Below, piece after piece: positions 16,334-25,377 of a DNA stretch of 64,000 nt. This stretch comes from JAAYJT01 sp037446395 (lineage in GTDB: Bacteria; Bacteroidota; Bacteroidia; Bacteroidales; JAAYJT01): positions 15,241-79,240 of the forward strand of contig JBBIIP010000012.1 in the NCBI GenBank assembly GCA_037446395.1, in the 5' to 3' direction. The notes under the pieces are model-generated. The model had not been told where the DNA came from. It made no database searches and saw nothing but the letters and a program-made list of their open reading frames with translations. How positions within the stretch are numbered: position 1 is the first letter of the stretch; every line of letters begins with the position of its first letter. The position numbers and the translations under genes are program-made.

Positions 16334-18511
16334 ATGAAAATCAAAAATTCTTTATTTACAATCGTACTTTCGGCAGGCATGTTCTTACACTCGCAGGCCG
16401 ACGAAGGAATGTGGGTTCCCATGTTCTTCAAAAACCTGATCCATGCCGACATGCAAAAGATGGGGTTGAAGCTGAGTGCTGATGAACTTTACAGCATAAA
16501 TAACTCCAGCCTGAAAGATGCTATTGTTGGCCTGTCAGGAGGTGGGGCGCCGAATAATTTTTTCTGTTCTGCTGAAATCGTATCTGCCGAAGGGCTGCTC
16601 CTTACCAACCATCATTGCGCCTACGACATGCTTCAAAAGCACAGTTCGGTGAATCTTGATTACCTCACCGATGGTTTCTGGGCAATGGCCAGAGAAGAGG
16701 AATTGCCCAACCCGGGCATCACAGCCAGCATATTGGTAAGAATGGAAGATGTTAGTTCTATCGTGCTCGCCAATATAACTCCCGACATGAGCGATGCTGA
16801 TCGTAGTACAGCCATTCGCAAGAGCATCAGCAAATTGAAAGAGGAATACGGCGAAGAAGGTAAATACGATGTCGCGGTTAAATCATTCTTTGCCGGAAAC
16901 GAATATTATATGCTGATATATGAAACCTATCGCGATGTGCGACTGGTGGGCGCGCCTCCATCGGCCATCGGCAAATTTGGCGGCGACACCGACAACTGGA
17001 TGTGGCCCCGACATACCGGCGACTTTGCTGTGCTTCGCATCTACACTGCTGCGGATGGCTCGCCCGCCGACTTTGCAAAGGATAATATTCCCCTAAAGCC
17101 CAGGCATCATTTGCCGGTTTCTATCAAAGGCATCGAACGTGAAGATTTTGCAATGATCTGGGGTTTCCCCGGAAACACCCAACGCTACCTCACCTCCTAT
17201 GGGGTTCAATATAACGTTGAGCATTTTCAACCCATTATTGTTCAGTTGCTTGGCAAAAAGCTCGAAATAATGAAAGAGCATATGGATGCGGATGCAAAAG
17301 TAAAAATCCAGTATGCCTCGTCTTATGCTTCTATCGCAAACAGTTGGAAATATTTTATCGGGCAAACACGTGGCCTGAAAAGGCTAAATGTGGCCGGGAA
17401 AAAACAGAAAATTGAAGAAAACTTCAATCTTTGGCTGGATCAAGACGAAGCACTAAAAGAAAAATACGGCAAAGTCCTTAGCCAGATGCAACAAGGATAT
17501 CAATTGATGCAACAAGAAGTAAGCAATATGATGACCCTTAATCTTGGTGGCCTGGGAAGTGCATCTGCATTGGGTATAAGTGGTAGCGTATCGGGTTTAT
17601 ACGCACTACTCGAAAAAGACCCTAAAAACCTTGCTGCACTTGCCGAAGCCGTTGAAGAACTTCGGTCAAATCTTGAAGATTATTACAAAGACTATGATGA
17701 TGTCACCGACCGGCATTTGTTTTCCGCTTTCATGTCAGAGATTAATAAATCTCTTGATGGTCAATGGAATCCGGCGTTTTTTGATGATGTGATGAGAAAA
17801 TTCAAGGGCAATTTCAAGGCGTATGCAGACTGGGCTTATACCAATTCTGTCTTTTCGAATCGTCAGGCGTTTGAAAAATTCCTGGCCAAACCATCCCTGA
17901 AAATCATCAAGCGCGACCCTTTGTATAAAGCACACCAGCAACTGCAGGAACTGGCCATGAAAGCCGCCGGAAGCTTCCGCGCCGGGCAAAGTATGGTTGC
18001 CCGATCCGAAAGGCTTTGGATAAGCGCTTTGCGCGAGATGCAGCCCGATAAAGTGTTTTTTCCTGATGCTAATTCCACCATCCGAATGACCTTTGGCCGG
18101 GTGCTTGATTATTATCCTGCCGATGCCATTCATTTTGATTACAAAACTACACTCAAAGGGGTAATGGAAAAAGAAGACCCATCGAATGAGGAGTTTGTCG
18201 TTCCTTCAAAGCTTAAAGAGTTGTATCAAACGAAAGATTTCGGACAGTACAGCGCAGACGGCAACCTCTGCGTTGGGTTTATTACCAACCACGACATTAC
18301 TGGTGGCAACTCAGGAAGTGGGGTAACCAATGGCGAAGGCCATTTAATTGGCATTGCTTTCGACGGAAATTGGGAGGCAATGAGTGGTGATATAGCTTTT
18401 GAAACCGACCTACAACGCACCATTAGCGTTGACATTCGCTATGTGCTTTTCATCATTGATAAATTTGCCGGCGCAACCCACCTGATCAACGAAATGACCA
18501 TTGTGAAGTAG
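16334..18511 (+). CDS. dpp7: S46 family dipeptidyl-peptidase, DPP7-type
   Basis: A 725-residue exported serine peptidase. The signal peptide cleaves near HSQA-DEGMW (residues about 20-25). The chymotrypsin-like catalytic residues are His in TNHHC (93-94), Asp in the GGDTDNWMWPRHTGDF region, and Ser660 in GGNSGSG. Eighteen residues after the serine, where DPP11 has the Arg that selects acidic P1 residues, this protein has Gly (FDGNW). That points to DPP7 specificity for hydrophobic P1. The family is characteristic of Bacteroidota that live on peptides. The ATG at 16334 is chosen over an in-frame GTG eight codons upstream because it begins the signal peptide directly. Confidence 0.93.
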   Translation: MKIKNSLFTIVLSAGMFLHSQADEGMWVPMFFKNLIHADMQKMGLKLSADELYSINNSSLKDAIVGLSGGGAPNNFFCSAEIVSAEGLLLTNHHCAYDMLQKHSSVNLDYLTDGFWAMAREEELPNPGITASILVRMEDVSSIVLANITPDMSDADRSTAIRKSISKLKEEYGEEGKYDVAVKSFFAGNEYYMLIYETYRDVRLVGAPPSAIGKFGGDTDNWMWPRHTGDFAVLRIYTAADGSPADFAKDNIPLKPRHHLPVSIKGIEREDFAMIWGFPGNTQRYLTSYGVQYNVEHFQPIIVQLLGKKLEIMKEHMDADAKVKIQYASSYASIANSWKYFIGQTRGLKRLNVAGKKQKIEENFNLWLDQDEALKEKYGKVLSQMQQGYQLMQQEVSNMMTLNLGGLGSASALGISGSVSGLYALLEKDPKNLAALAEAVEELRSNLEDYYKDYDDVTDRHLFSAFMSEINKSLDGQWNPAFFDDVMRKFKGNFKAYADWAYTNSVFSNRQAFEKFLAKPSLKIIKRDPLYKAHQQLQELAMKAAGSFRAGQSMVARSERLWISALREMQPDKVFFPDANSTIRMTFGRVLDYYPADAIHFDYKTTLKGVMEKEDPSNEEFVVPSKLKELYQTKDFGQYSADGNLCVGFITNHDITGGNSGSGVTNGEGHLIGIAFDGNWEAMSGDIAFETDLQRTISVDIRYVLFIIDKFAGATHLINEMTIVK

Positions 18512-18544
18512 CGTTGGAATGCATTTCGATAATAATCCTATTGA

Positions 18545-20245
18545 CTAACGAACAAGGGTGATTTTTCGGCTGCTTGAATGTTCATCGCTGATTATGCGTA
18601 TCATATAAGTTCCGGGGGGTATTCTTCCCATCGTTCCATTACCGCTCCACTGGATGGTATGTATTCCGGAATTCATTGCTTTATTGATCAGTGTAGTAAT
18701 CTTTTGACCATGAAGATTATAGATGTTAATAGTAATTCCTGTGGGAGCGGCAAGCTGAAACTCGATATTCACATTCTGGCTGGCCGGGTTGGGATAAATT
18801 TTAATTTCGGGCTGAAGATAAGTCAAAGATTGATTTCCGGTAGAGTTTACAACCTTGAACGATCGTGCACCTGCAGCCCCGATCATCGGCCAGGTTTCGC
18901 GGCGATTTGATTGGTCGGCAGCGAAAATATAATAAGTAATAATGGTATCGCTTGCTGCAACCGGAATAGAAGCATTATATGTATTTCCGCTGACCAGGTT
19001 CATTAAAGCGGTTTTATACCCTCCCTGGTTGGCTTTATAATACACCAACACGGAATCAGTTTTGAGTAACGCGCCACTATAGGGGGTAATTTTGGCCGAA
19101 ATATTTAGGAACGGTTGATACTGTATCGTGCCGTTGATAGGGGTATGTGCTATGTGTATCATCCAGCGATCAGCAAGCCCCAATGCCCGGCAGTGTAATG
19201 CATCGGTTGATTGCCAGCTACCCGTAAAACCCAGCACTTCATAACCCGGCATGGCATCCTTATAGGCCTGTATTGCCTGGGCATCGAAAGTGGAGCTGAC
19301 TATTGGCACATATACCCTGTTGTTCAGTATCAATGAATTTGTATAAGGCTGAAGATTAGGAGTATATACCCGGTAAACCTTAAAGGGAGTTCCATAAGCG
19401 CTGAGCTGGCTGGCAAAATAGGAGGCTACCTGTTCATAAGCCCAATATCTTGCGTGCGTTGGTGCAACCTGGGCTATTAAGATTTTGTCAACATCTAGGA
19501 ATTTTCCCCAGCAGTCAATGTGTTTGATATAATCGCCGGGCGGGTCAATGGTAACATGATATGTATGAATGCCTAAGTATTCGAGTACCATTTGGTTCAC
19601 GTTAGCGGGATTATTTCCGTTCTCTTCATAAATCAGGTCGGTACTGGCGGCAATGCCAGTGCCATCGCTCATGTAGTTTCCGCCCGCAGTAGTAAGACTT
19701 GTCGAATACGCGGGGATAGAATAATATTGTGCCACCCGGCCGGGGATGGCATTGTCGTTGGGGCGGGGACGGTTGTAGTTGAAATTAATGATTGAAACCT
19801 GGTTATTGTTCTCGGCAACATACATCGGGCCATAGTCTCGCGTCCAATAAGAATCGGTAGGGGCAATCAAAAACTCGCAATTGCTCATTCTGGCTCCTGC
19901 CAATTGGTACGAATTTGAAGCGGCCGTTTGATTTGATTGGTTAGAAACAAGGGTCAACACCTTCACGTGCTGCGACATGGCAGCCACCAGCGCCGTTGAG
20001 ATACCCAGCGGATAGCGGATCAATACCGCCTCCATCCGCTCAAACTCGGAGACATTGCGCGGGTTTCCAGGTGGTGAGGTAACTTTGTGGCCTTTCCCGA
20101 TCTCATGCTTCCGCAGAAGCTCCTCGGCGGTCATCCATTGCGGAAGACTGTTGGGGTCGTTCCATTCTGGATATTGTGCAACCACTGCCAGTTTGTTTAA
20201 CAAGAGAAATGAAAGGAGAATAATATTTTTATGGATAAGATTCAC
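18545..20245 (-). CDS. Secreted peptidylarginine deiminase-like enzyme with type IX secretion domain
   Basis: A 566-residue exported enzyme. Signal peptide 1-23 is followed by a pentein (PAD_porph) domain to about 370, an Ig-like domain to about 470, and a T9SS sorting domain at 482-566 beginning KIYPNPAS and ending GTYMIRI...KITLVR. Residues matching Porphyromonas gingivalis PPAD are all present: D137, H242, D244, N303 and nucleophile C352 (STDALHCRA), plus R159 and R161, which in PPAD grip the carboxylate of C-terminal arginine. The pattern suggests a peptidylarginine, not free agmatine, substrate; agmatine deiminase is the alternative. The only plausible start is GTG at 20245; an in-frame stop lies five codons upstream. 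It is convergent with dpp7. Confidence 0.85.
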   Translation of the reverse strand: MNLIHKNIILLSFLLLNKLAVVAQYPEWNDPNSLPQWMTAEELLRKHEIGKGHKVTSPPGNPRNVSEFERMEAVLIRYPLGISTALVAAMSQHVKVLTLVSNQSNQTAASNSYQLAGARMSNCEFLIAPTDSYWTRDYGPMYVAENNNQVSIINFNYNRPRPNDNAIPGRVAQYYSIPAYSTSLTTAGGNYMSDGTGIAASTDLIYEENGNNPANVNQMVLEYLGIHTYHVTIDPPGDYIKHIDCWGKFLDVDKILIAQVAPTHARYWAYEQVASYFASQLSAYGTPFKVYRVYTPNLQPYTNSLILNNRVYVPIVSSTFDAQAIQAYKDAMPGYEVLGFTGSWQSTDALHCRALGLADRWMIHIAHTPINGTIQYQPFLNISAKITPYSGALLKTDSVLVYYKANQGGYKTALMNLVSGNTYNASIPVAASDTIITYYIFAADQSNRRETWPMIGAAGARSFKVVNSTGNQSLTYLQPEIKIYPNPASQNVNIEFQLAAPTGITINIYNLHGQKITTLINKAMNSGIHTIQWSGNGTMGRIPPGTYMIRIISDEHSSSRKITLVR

Positions 20246-20276
20246 GAGGACTAGATTTTAGAGGAGTAAGAGAAGG

Positions 20277-20284
20277 CAAAAGTA
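20277..20284 (-). promoter_or_regulatory. -7 box of the deiminase gene
   Basis: On the minus strand TACTTTTG matches TAnnTTTG exactly, 31 bases before the GTG start. The same octamer is used at both tRNA genes of the window. Confidence 0.6.
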
Positions 20285-20436
20285 GTCATTTCGCCTGAGA
20301 CTAATGTAAAGCAGCTGGATTCAGATGATGATTGAAGCTTCACTCAATTGTCTGGTCACAAACAAGGGAGGAAATTATCGGTTTATGCAGGCGAAGGAAG
20401 CCAATTTTTCAAGGAGAAATAAATTTTCCAACTATC

Positions 20437-21084
20437 TCAGATCTCCGACATCATGGCTTTCACAATATTATCTGCTCCTTGTGCAATTTGTTCGATGGTG
20501 GCATCGAGCATGTAGCAGGGCGTGGTAAATAACTTGTGCTTTTTATCAGTCACTACTTCGCCGTGTGTTGAGGCTACATGGTTAGCACCCATTTCTCCGA
20601 TTGCTTTTGCCGTTCCGGGGTCCTTCCCTATTGTAACCTGAACATCCCCCAGAACTCTTGCCATCAATACTGGCGAAATACACATCGCTCCAATGGGCTT
20701 ACCAGCCCTGGCCATTGATTTCACCGCCTTTTCAACTGAGTGATTAACCTGGCACGACGCCCCATCAATTGCAAAAGTGCATAGGTTTTTGGCCACACCA
20801 AAGCCTCCGGGGAAAATAATGGCATCAAAGTCATTGGCATCAAAGGCTGACAAATGTTTAATTTTCCCTCGTGCGATGCGTGCCGATTCAATAAGAACGT
20901 TTCGCTTTTCAAGCATTTCATTGCCATTGAGGTGATTTATTACATGGTGTTGCATTATATCGGGAGCAAAAACCTGATAATCTGCTCCTGCTTTTCGAAT
21001 AGCAAGCATCGTTAACACTGCTTCATGGATTTCGGCTCCGTCAAAAACACCGCAACCTGATAATACAACTGCAAACTTTTTCAT
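20437..21084 (-). CDS. elbB: ElbB/ES1 family DJ-1-like glyoxalase
   Basis: A 215-residue class I glutamine amidotransferase-like protein of the DJ-1 superfamily. VVLSGCGVFDGAEIHEAV at the N-terminus and IGAMCISP with the nucleophile-elbow cysteine in the middle are hallmarks of ElbB/ES1. Relatives have been linked to glyoxalase activity and, by older annotation, to isoprenoid biosynthesis; the true role is uncertain. The ATG at 21084 begins directly with the first strand; an ATG two codons upstream (21090) is possible. It appears to be monocistronic with its own -7 box. Confidence 0.88.
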   Translation of the reverse strand: MKKFAVVLSGCGVFDGAEIHEAVLTMLAIRKAGADYQVFAPDIMQHHVINHLNGNEMLEKRNVLIESARIARGKIKHLSAFDANDFDAIIFPGGFGVAKNLCTFAIDGASCQVNHSVEKAVKSMARAGKPIGAMCISPVLMARVLGDVQVTIGKDPGTAKAIGEMGANHVASTHGEVVTDKKHKLFTTPCYMLDATIEQIAQGADNIVKAMMSEI

Positions 21085-21129
21085 ACGCATGGTTTTATTT
21101 AAGAAAAAAAGTCATTTGGTCAGAGTACC

Positions 21130-21137
21130 CAAATTTA
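21130..21137 (-). promoter_or_regulatory. -7 box upstream of elbB
   Basis: On the minus strand TAAATTTG matches TAnnTTTG and lies about 45 bases before the ATG. No -33 element is visible at the standard distance. Confidence 0.45.
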
Positions 21138-21223
21138 AGAAAAATCCTTTTCAGAATCCTTGTATCAGGGTTTAAATGCTAATTTTAGTGTCGATAATTA
21201 CTTTGGCAATTTAACCTATTCTT

Positions 21224-21883
21224 ATGTGTGGCCGTTTTTCACTTACTACAGCTGAAGAGATATTAAATGAGCGTTTCCGGTTGGCCGGAGGTGCCGAGCC
21301 CTATGTTGCCCGCTATAATTGTGCCCCAACCCAGATGCTTGCAGTGGTTTCGAACGCTGAGCCGCATAAAATCAGTTATTACAAATGGGGGCTGGTGCCT
21401 TTCTGGGCCAAAGACCTAAGTATCGGCAATAAGCTCATTAATGCCAGGGCCGAAACAATCCTCGAAAAACCTGCCTTTCGCAATGCGTTTCGCGCAAGGC
21501 GCTGCCTTGTTTTAAGCAACGGTTTTTTTGAATGGAAAAAATCGGAGAAATTAAAGATCCCATATTATATTACCTTGAAAAACCACGAGCCCTTTGCTAT
21601 GGCCGGAATATGGGAAATATGGGAAACCCCTGGGGGTGAGAGAATCCATAGTTTTTCAATCATCACAACAGCTGCAAATGATTTAATGAAGCCATTGCAC
21701 GATCGCATGCCAGTAATACTGAACCCCGATGATGAATCTGATTGGATCAACCGCGACCATTCTACCGGACCATCACATTTACTCAAGCCTTACCCTTCCA
21801 ATCTTATGAAAGCCACCAGGATATCCGTTTTGGTAAATTCTCCCTACAACGACAATCCGGATATTCTTGTGCCTCAAGAATAG
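21224..21883 (+). CDS. yedK: SOS response-associated peptidase (SRAP), abasic-site DNA-protein crosslinker
   Basis: A 219-residue SRAP domain protein. Removal of Met exposes catalytic Cys2 (MCGRFS), which forms a stable thiazolidine crosslink with abasic sites in single-stranded DNA. The other active-site residues of HMCES/YedK are present: N73 in LINARAE, E103 in FFEWKK and H159 in PLHDRMP. The length matches the family. It lies alone between divergent elbB and convergent luxE-like genes. A near-match -7 (TACTTTG, one base short of consensus) occurs at 21199-21205. Confidence 0.95.
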   Translation: MCGRFSLTTAEEILNERFRLAGGAEPYVARYNCAPTQMLAVVSNAEPHKISYYKWGLVPFWAKDLSIGNKLINARAETILEKPAFRNAFRARRCLVLSNGFFEWKKSEKLKIPYYITLKNHEPFAMAGIWEIWETPGGERIHSFSIITTAANDLMKPLHDRMPVILNPDDESDWINRDHSTGPSHLLKPYPSNLMKATRISVLVNSPYNDNPDILVPQE

Positions 21884-21929
21884 AATCAATTCATGTGTGA
21901 TTTTGGAATAATCCCTTAGTGAGCCGACC

Positions 21930-22928
21930 TTAATTTACCATTATATTACAGCCTCGGATCTGGCTATGGTCGAACCTGCCAAGCACTTCAAAGGTGCCAT
22001 CTTCATGTTTCCGGCCAAGATCTTGTGTTTCAATAAACGGACAGCTGTAAATGTTGGCCAGGTCAATCACGTTAATGCCTCCGGTTTTATTGAACCCTTT
22101 GAACTGAAAGGGGTCGTTCGGGTCTCTGATTTCCACCCGCATCCAAAGAGGACAGTAATAACGCCCATCCTGCCGGGCATATGCCTGAGAAAGCAGCTCG
22201 GTCATCCCATATTCCGAGTGAATGAAATCAACCCCGAAACGACTACAAAGCAGCTGGTGAAGCTCTTCCCTGACCAACTCTTTTCCTCTCCCCTTCATGC
22301 CTCCTGTTTCCATTACCAGAAAATTCGCAGGGAGGGTAAAATTATATTTCGCCGAAAAATCGAGCAACGCGTAGCTAACCCCTATCAAGATGGTGGGTTG
22401 TGAGGCAGTCATCAATTTTTCAATTGATTTGGCCAGTGCGCCATGATCATACATATAGAACCCATTATCGGGGTGGCCACTGTGCTTCATTAATTTATCA
22501 AGCATATAAACAAGGCTCGAGTCACTTCGCTCTAAATAGGAAGGAAGCAAAGCAAGAAAACAGTAACCTGAAGGTGTTCCGTATTGTCGCATAAAGCCCC
22601 TGAGCAGGCTTTGGTTATAAAGGGCCAGGTCTCCAACAAAGTGCATTGATTGCACATCTCCTAGTGTGCCGCTGCTTTTGAAAACAATCTCAGGTTCGAC
22701 GTTTTCAATGATGACTTTATGGGTTCGGAAAAGCTCGATCGGCAAAAAGGGGATTTGATGTACTTGATTGATCCCGGATTGTTTTGTGAGTCCAATCAGT
22801 TCACAAAATCGCCTGTAAACAGGATTGTATAACATCTGGAATTGGAATGCCTCCAGGCAAAGTGCTTCAAATTTGCTGCTATCTTCGAGTTCGAATATTC
22901 TGTTTACTTCCTTAAATTCAGGTTTCAT
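21930..22928 (-). CDS. LuxE-like acyl-protein synthetase
   Basis: A 332-residue member of the LuxE adenylate-forming family. The nucleotide-binding loop FKSSGTLG (83-90), the MTELLSQAY segment and the C-terminal GRFDHSQIRGC fit the superfamily. LuxE activates fatty acid as acyl-AMP and loads it on itself for the LuxC reductase in bioluminescence. No luxC, luxD or luxAB is present here. Stand-alone LuxE-like genes are common in Bacteroidota and are usually thought to serve surface lipid or polysaccharide chemistry; the substrate is unknown. Confidence 0.8.
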   Translation of the reverse strand: MKPEFKEVNRIFELEDSSKFEALCLEAFQFQMLYNPVYRRFCELIGLTKQSGINQVHQIPFLPIELFRTHKVIIENVEPEIVFKSSGTLGDVQSMHFVGDLALYNQSLLRGFMRQYGTPSGYCFLALLPSYLERSDSSLVYMLDKLMKHSGHPDNGFYMYDHGALAKSIEKLMTASQPTILIGVSYALLDFSAKYNFTLPANFLVMETGGMKGRGKELVREELHQLLCSRFGVDFIHSEYGMTELLSQAYARQDGRYYCPLWMRVEIRDPNDPFQFKGFNKTGGINVIDLANIYSCPFIETQDLGRKHEDGTFEVLGRFDHSQIRGCNIMVN

Positions 22929-22979
22929 GGATGAAATATCGTAAAACTATAGTAATTTTATGGTTTAAAAGTAAAAGGT

Positions 22980-23468
22980 GTGTCAAAGGCAACTATATCT
23001 GGCTTATTTGTTTTCTTTCTACTGGCAGTAGGATGTCTGCAGGAGCAAGAGTATCCAATAGAGCCATATATTGAATTTCACAGCTATACAAAAATAAACA
23101 ATCAGAATGATACAATTCTCAAACTAAGTCTTCAATTCAGAGATGGCGACGGAGATATCGGCCTCCTTCCAACCGAAACAGTTCCTCCTTACGATTATAA
23201 TTTTTATATTACCTTGCTCAGGCTTAGGGGTACTCAACTGAATCCGCTTCTTGTGAACGGCGAGCCTGTCAGGTACAATAGTCGCATCCCCATGATTTCT
23301 CCAACTTCACGCAACAAAGCCATTAAAGGGGTGATTGAGTATTCGTTCGATTATTCTATCATGCGGAGCTTTCTGCGCAACGACACCATTTGTTTCGAGG
23401 TCTACATACGCGACCGTGCCCTTCATACAAGCAATGTTGTTAAAACCCCATTGCTGCTTGTTAATTGA
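22980..23468 (+). CDS. Small lipoprotein of unknown function
   Basis: A 162-residue putative lipoprotein with signal segment SGLFVFFLLAVGC (lipobox cysteine C19). The mature part is beta-rich and carries FRDGDGDIGLL, an acidic loop reminiscent of calcium-binding repeats, then an Asp/Asn-rich region. I do not recognise a family. The start is GTG at 22980; an in-frame stop at 22953 and the lack of any ATG before the signal peptide leave no better choice. It sits between the divergent LuxE-like gene and mrdA, and the mrdA promoter begins 47 bases after its stop. Confidence 0.65.
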   Translation: MSKATISGLFVFFLLAVGCLQEQEYPIEPYIEFHSYTKINNQNDTILKLSLQFRDGDGDIGLLPTETVPPYDYNFYITLLRLRGTQLNPLLVNGEPVRYNSRIPMISPTSRNKAIKGVIEYSFDYSIMRSFLRNDTICFEVYIRDRALHTSNVVKTPLLLVN

Positions 23469-23514
23469 GCAAGATAATTTTTCGTAATCAACCCAAGGGC
23501 TGATAAAATTGACC

Positions 23515-23522
23515 TATTTTTG
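23515..23522 (+). promoter_or_regulatory. -7 box of the mrdA-rodA operon
   Basis: TATTTTTG followed by CG matches TAnnTTTG, 43 bases before the mrdA ATG, so the elongation pair probably has its own promoter separate from the lipoprotein gene. Confidence 0.55.
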
Positions 23523-23565
23523 CGATTGGAATTTCCAACACTAAACTTGTTGATTATCAATCAAT

Positions 23566-25371
23566 ATGCGTAATCCATTTCATGGGAGAAAGGTACTTAT
23601 CATCGGGCTTTTCCTGGTGGTGGGGGCGGTGTTCGTAATGCGCCTTTTTTACCTTCAGGTTATTGATACCAGTTACAAACTTTCGGCCAGTAATAATGTA
23701 TTTCGCTATGTTACTCAATATCCGGCCCGTGGATGGGTTTACGACAGGAACAACCAACTTCTGGTGTACAACGAGGCGGTTTATGACCTGATGGTTATTC
23801 CCCGCCTGGCCAAAAATATTGATACTGCCGAGTTTTGCCGCATCATTGGCATCGAAAAGAGCACTTTCATTCAAAACATGGATCGGACAAAAAGTTATAG
23901 CAGGGTAAAGCCCTCTATATTTGAAAGGCAGCTTTCGAAAGAAACTTATGGTATTCTTGAAGAAAAGCTCTATAAGTTTCCCGGATTCTTTGTTCAAACC
24001 CGAACACTCCGGAAATATACATATACAATCGCGGCCCATACGCTTGGCTATATTGGTGAGGTTAGCCCGCGACAAATCGAAGCTGACCCGTATTATGCAC
24101 AAGGCGACTATATAGGAATAAGCGGAATTGAGCAAACCTATGAATCAGTTCTCAGGGGACGCAAAGGAGTAAAAATCAAGATGGTGGATGTACATAACCG
24201 AGAAGTGGGCAGCTACCAGGATGGGCGATTCGATACGGCGGCCATTATGGGCAACAACCTGGTTATTACCATTGATGCAAAGTTGCAAGCCTATGGTGAA
24301 GCATTGATGGCAAACAAAAGGGGGAGTATTGTGGCCATTGAACCCTCATCAGGAGAAGTACTTGCCCTTGTTAGCAGTCCCGCTTATAATCCAAATCTGC
24401 TTGTAGGGCGAATCAGGGCACAAAACTATGGCATATTGAACGAAGATTCTCTTAAACCCTTGTTCAACCGGGCCTTGATGGCAACTTATCCTCCGGGTTC
24501 AACTTTTAAGCTGGCCAATGGACTTGTTGGATTGCATCAGGGAGTGATTACTCCGCAATCGCGTTTTGGTTGCGCTGGCCGCGAAACAAAACCCATTCGC
24601 TGCAGCCACGGCCACAGCTCGCCCCTGCCCCTGAATGAAGCCATTGAACATTCTTGCAATCCATATTTCTGGGGTGTTTTCAGGTCAATTATTGAAAACC
24701 CGCAAACCAGGAACACCGAAGCGGCATATAATAACTGGTGTGCTGATATGCAGAGCCTTGGATTTGGTAATGTTGTGGGGTTGGATTTGTTTTCAGAGCA
24801 GCGTGGTAAAATCCCTCTGCCATCGGAATACAATAAAATCTATGGAAAAGGTCGCTGGAGGGCTCTAACAATCAGGTCTTTATCTATCGGCCAAGGAGAA
24901 ATTCTTTTAACGCCCATTCAAATGGCAAATTTCGCAGCTACCATTGCAAACCGGGGCTTCTTTTACCCGCCCCATCTTGTGAAAGCCATTGGAAAGAATG
25001 ATAGCCTCAAGCCCATACGCATCGAAAAGCACATTTCAAATATCGAACCTTATCATTTTGATATAATCATTGACGGGATGCACCGCGTTTTCACAGCAGG
25101 ACACGGAACCGCCCGCTGGTATGCCCTGCCCGATATCCTCATGTGTGGCAAAACGGGTACTGCCGAAAATCCCCATGGCAAAGACCATTCACTTTTTATT
25201 GCATTTGCCCCGAATGATGATCCCAAAATTGCCATTGCCGTAGTGGTCGAAAATGCCGGCTTCGGAGCCACATGGGCTGTGCCGATAGCAGTGCTGATGA
25301 TGGAAAAATATCTTAAAGGAGAAATCAGTCGCCTGGAAATTGAGGAAAGGATGTTAAACGGAAAACCATGA
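23566..25371 (+). CDS. mrdA: Penicillin-binding protein 2 (elongation transpeptidase)
   Basis: A 601-residue class B PBP. One N-terminal membrane helix (about 9-29) is followed by the pedestal domain and the transpeptidase domain. Active-site motifs are S312-x-x-K315 (PGSTFK), S363-C-N365 and KTG in CGKTGTAE near residue 530. It crosslinks peptidoglycan during side-wall elongation together with RodA, whose gene begins 6 bases after its stop. mreBCD, often directly upstream, are not present; a small lipoprotein takes that place. Confidence 0.96.
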   Translation: MRNPFHGRKVLIIGLFLVVGAVFVMRLFYLQVIDTSYKLSASNNVFRYVTQYPARGWVYDRNNQLLVYNEAVYDLMVIPRLAKNIDTAEFCRIIGIEKSTFIQNMDRTKSYSRVKPSIFERQLSKETYGILEEKLYKFPGFFVQTRTLRKYTYTIAAHTLGYIGEVSPRQIEADPYYAQGDYIGISGIEQTYESVLRGRKGVKIKMVDVHNREVGSYQDGRFDTAAIMGNNLVITIDAKLQAYGEALMANKRGSIVAIEPSSGEVLALVSSPAYNPNLLVGRIRAQNYGILNEDSLKPLFNRALMATYPPGSTFKLANGLVGLHQGVITPQSRFGCAGRETKPIRCSHGHSSPLPLNEAIEHSCNPYFWGVFRSIIENPQTRNTEAAYNNWCADMQSLGFGNVVGLDLFSEQRGKIPLPSEYNKIYGKGRWRALTIRSLSIGQGEILLTPIQMANFAATIANRGFFYPPHLVKAIGKNDSLKPIRIEKHISNIEPYHFDIIIDGMHRVFTAGHGTARWYALPDILMCGKTGTAENPHGKDHSLFIAFAPNDDPKIAIAVVVENAGFGATWAVPIAVLMMEKYLKGEISRLEIEERMLNGKP

Positions 25372-25377
25372 TTTAAT

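Noticed and set aside
16334..18511. DPP11 (acidic-residue specific) assignment
   Set aside because: The Arg expected 18 residues after the catalytic serine is Gly in this protein.
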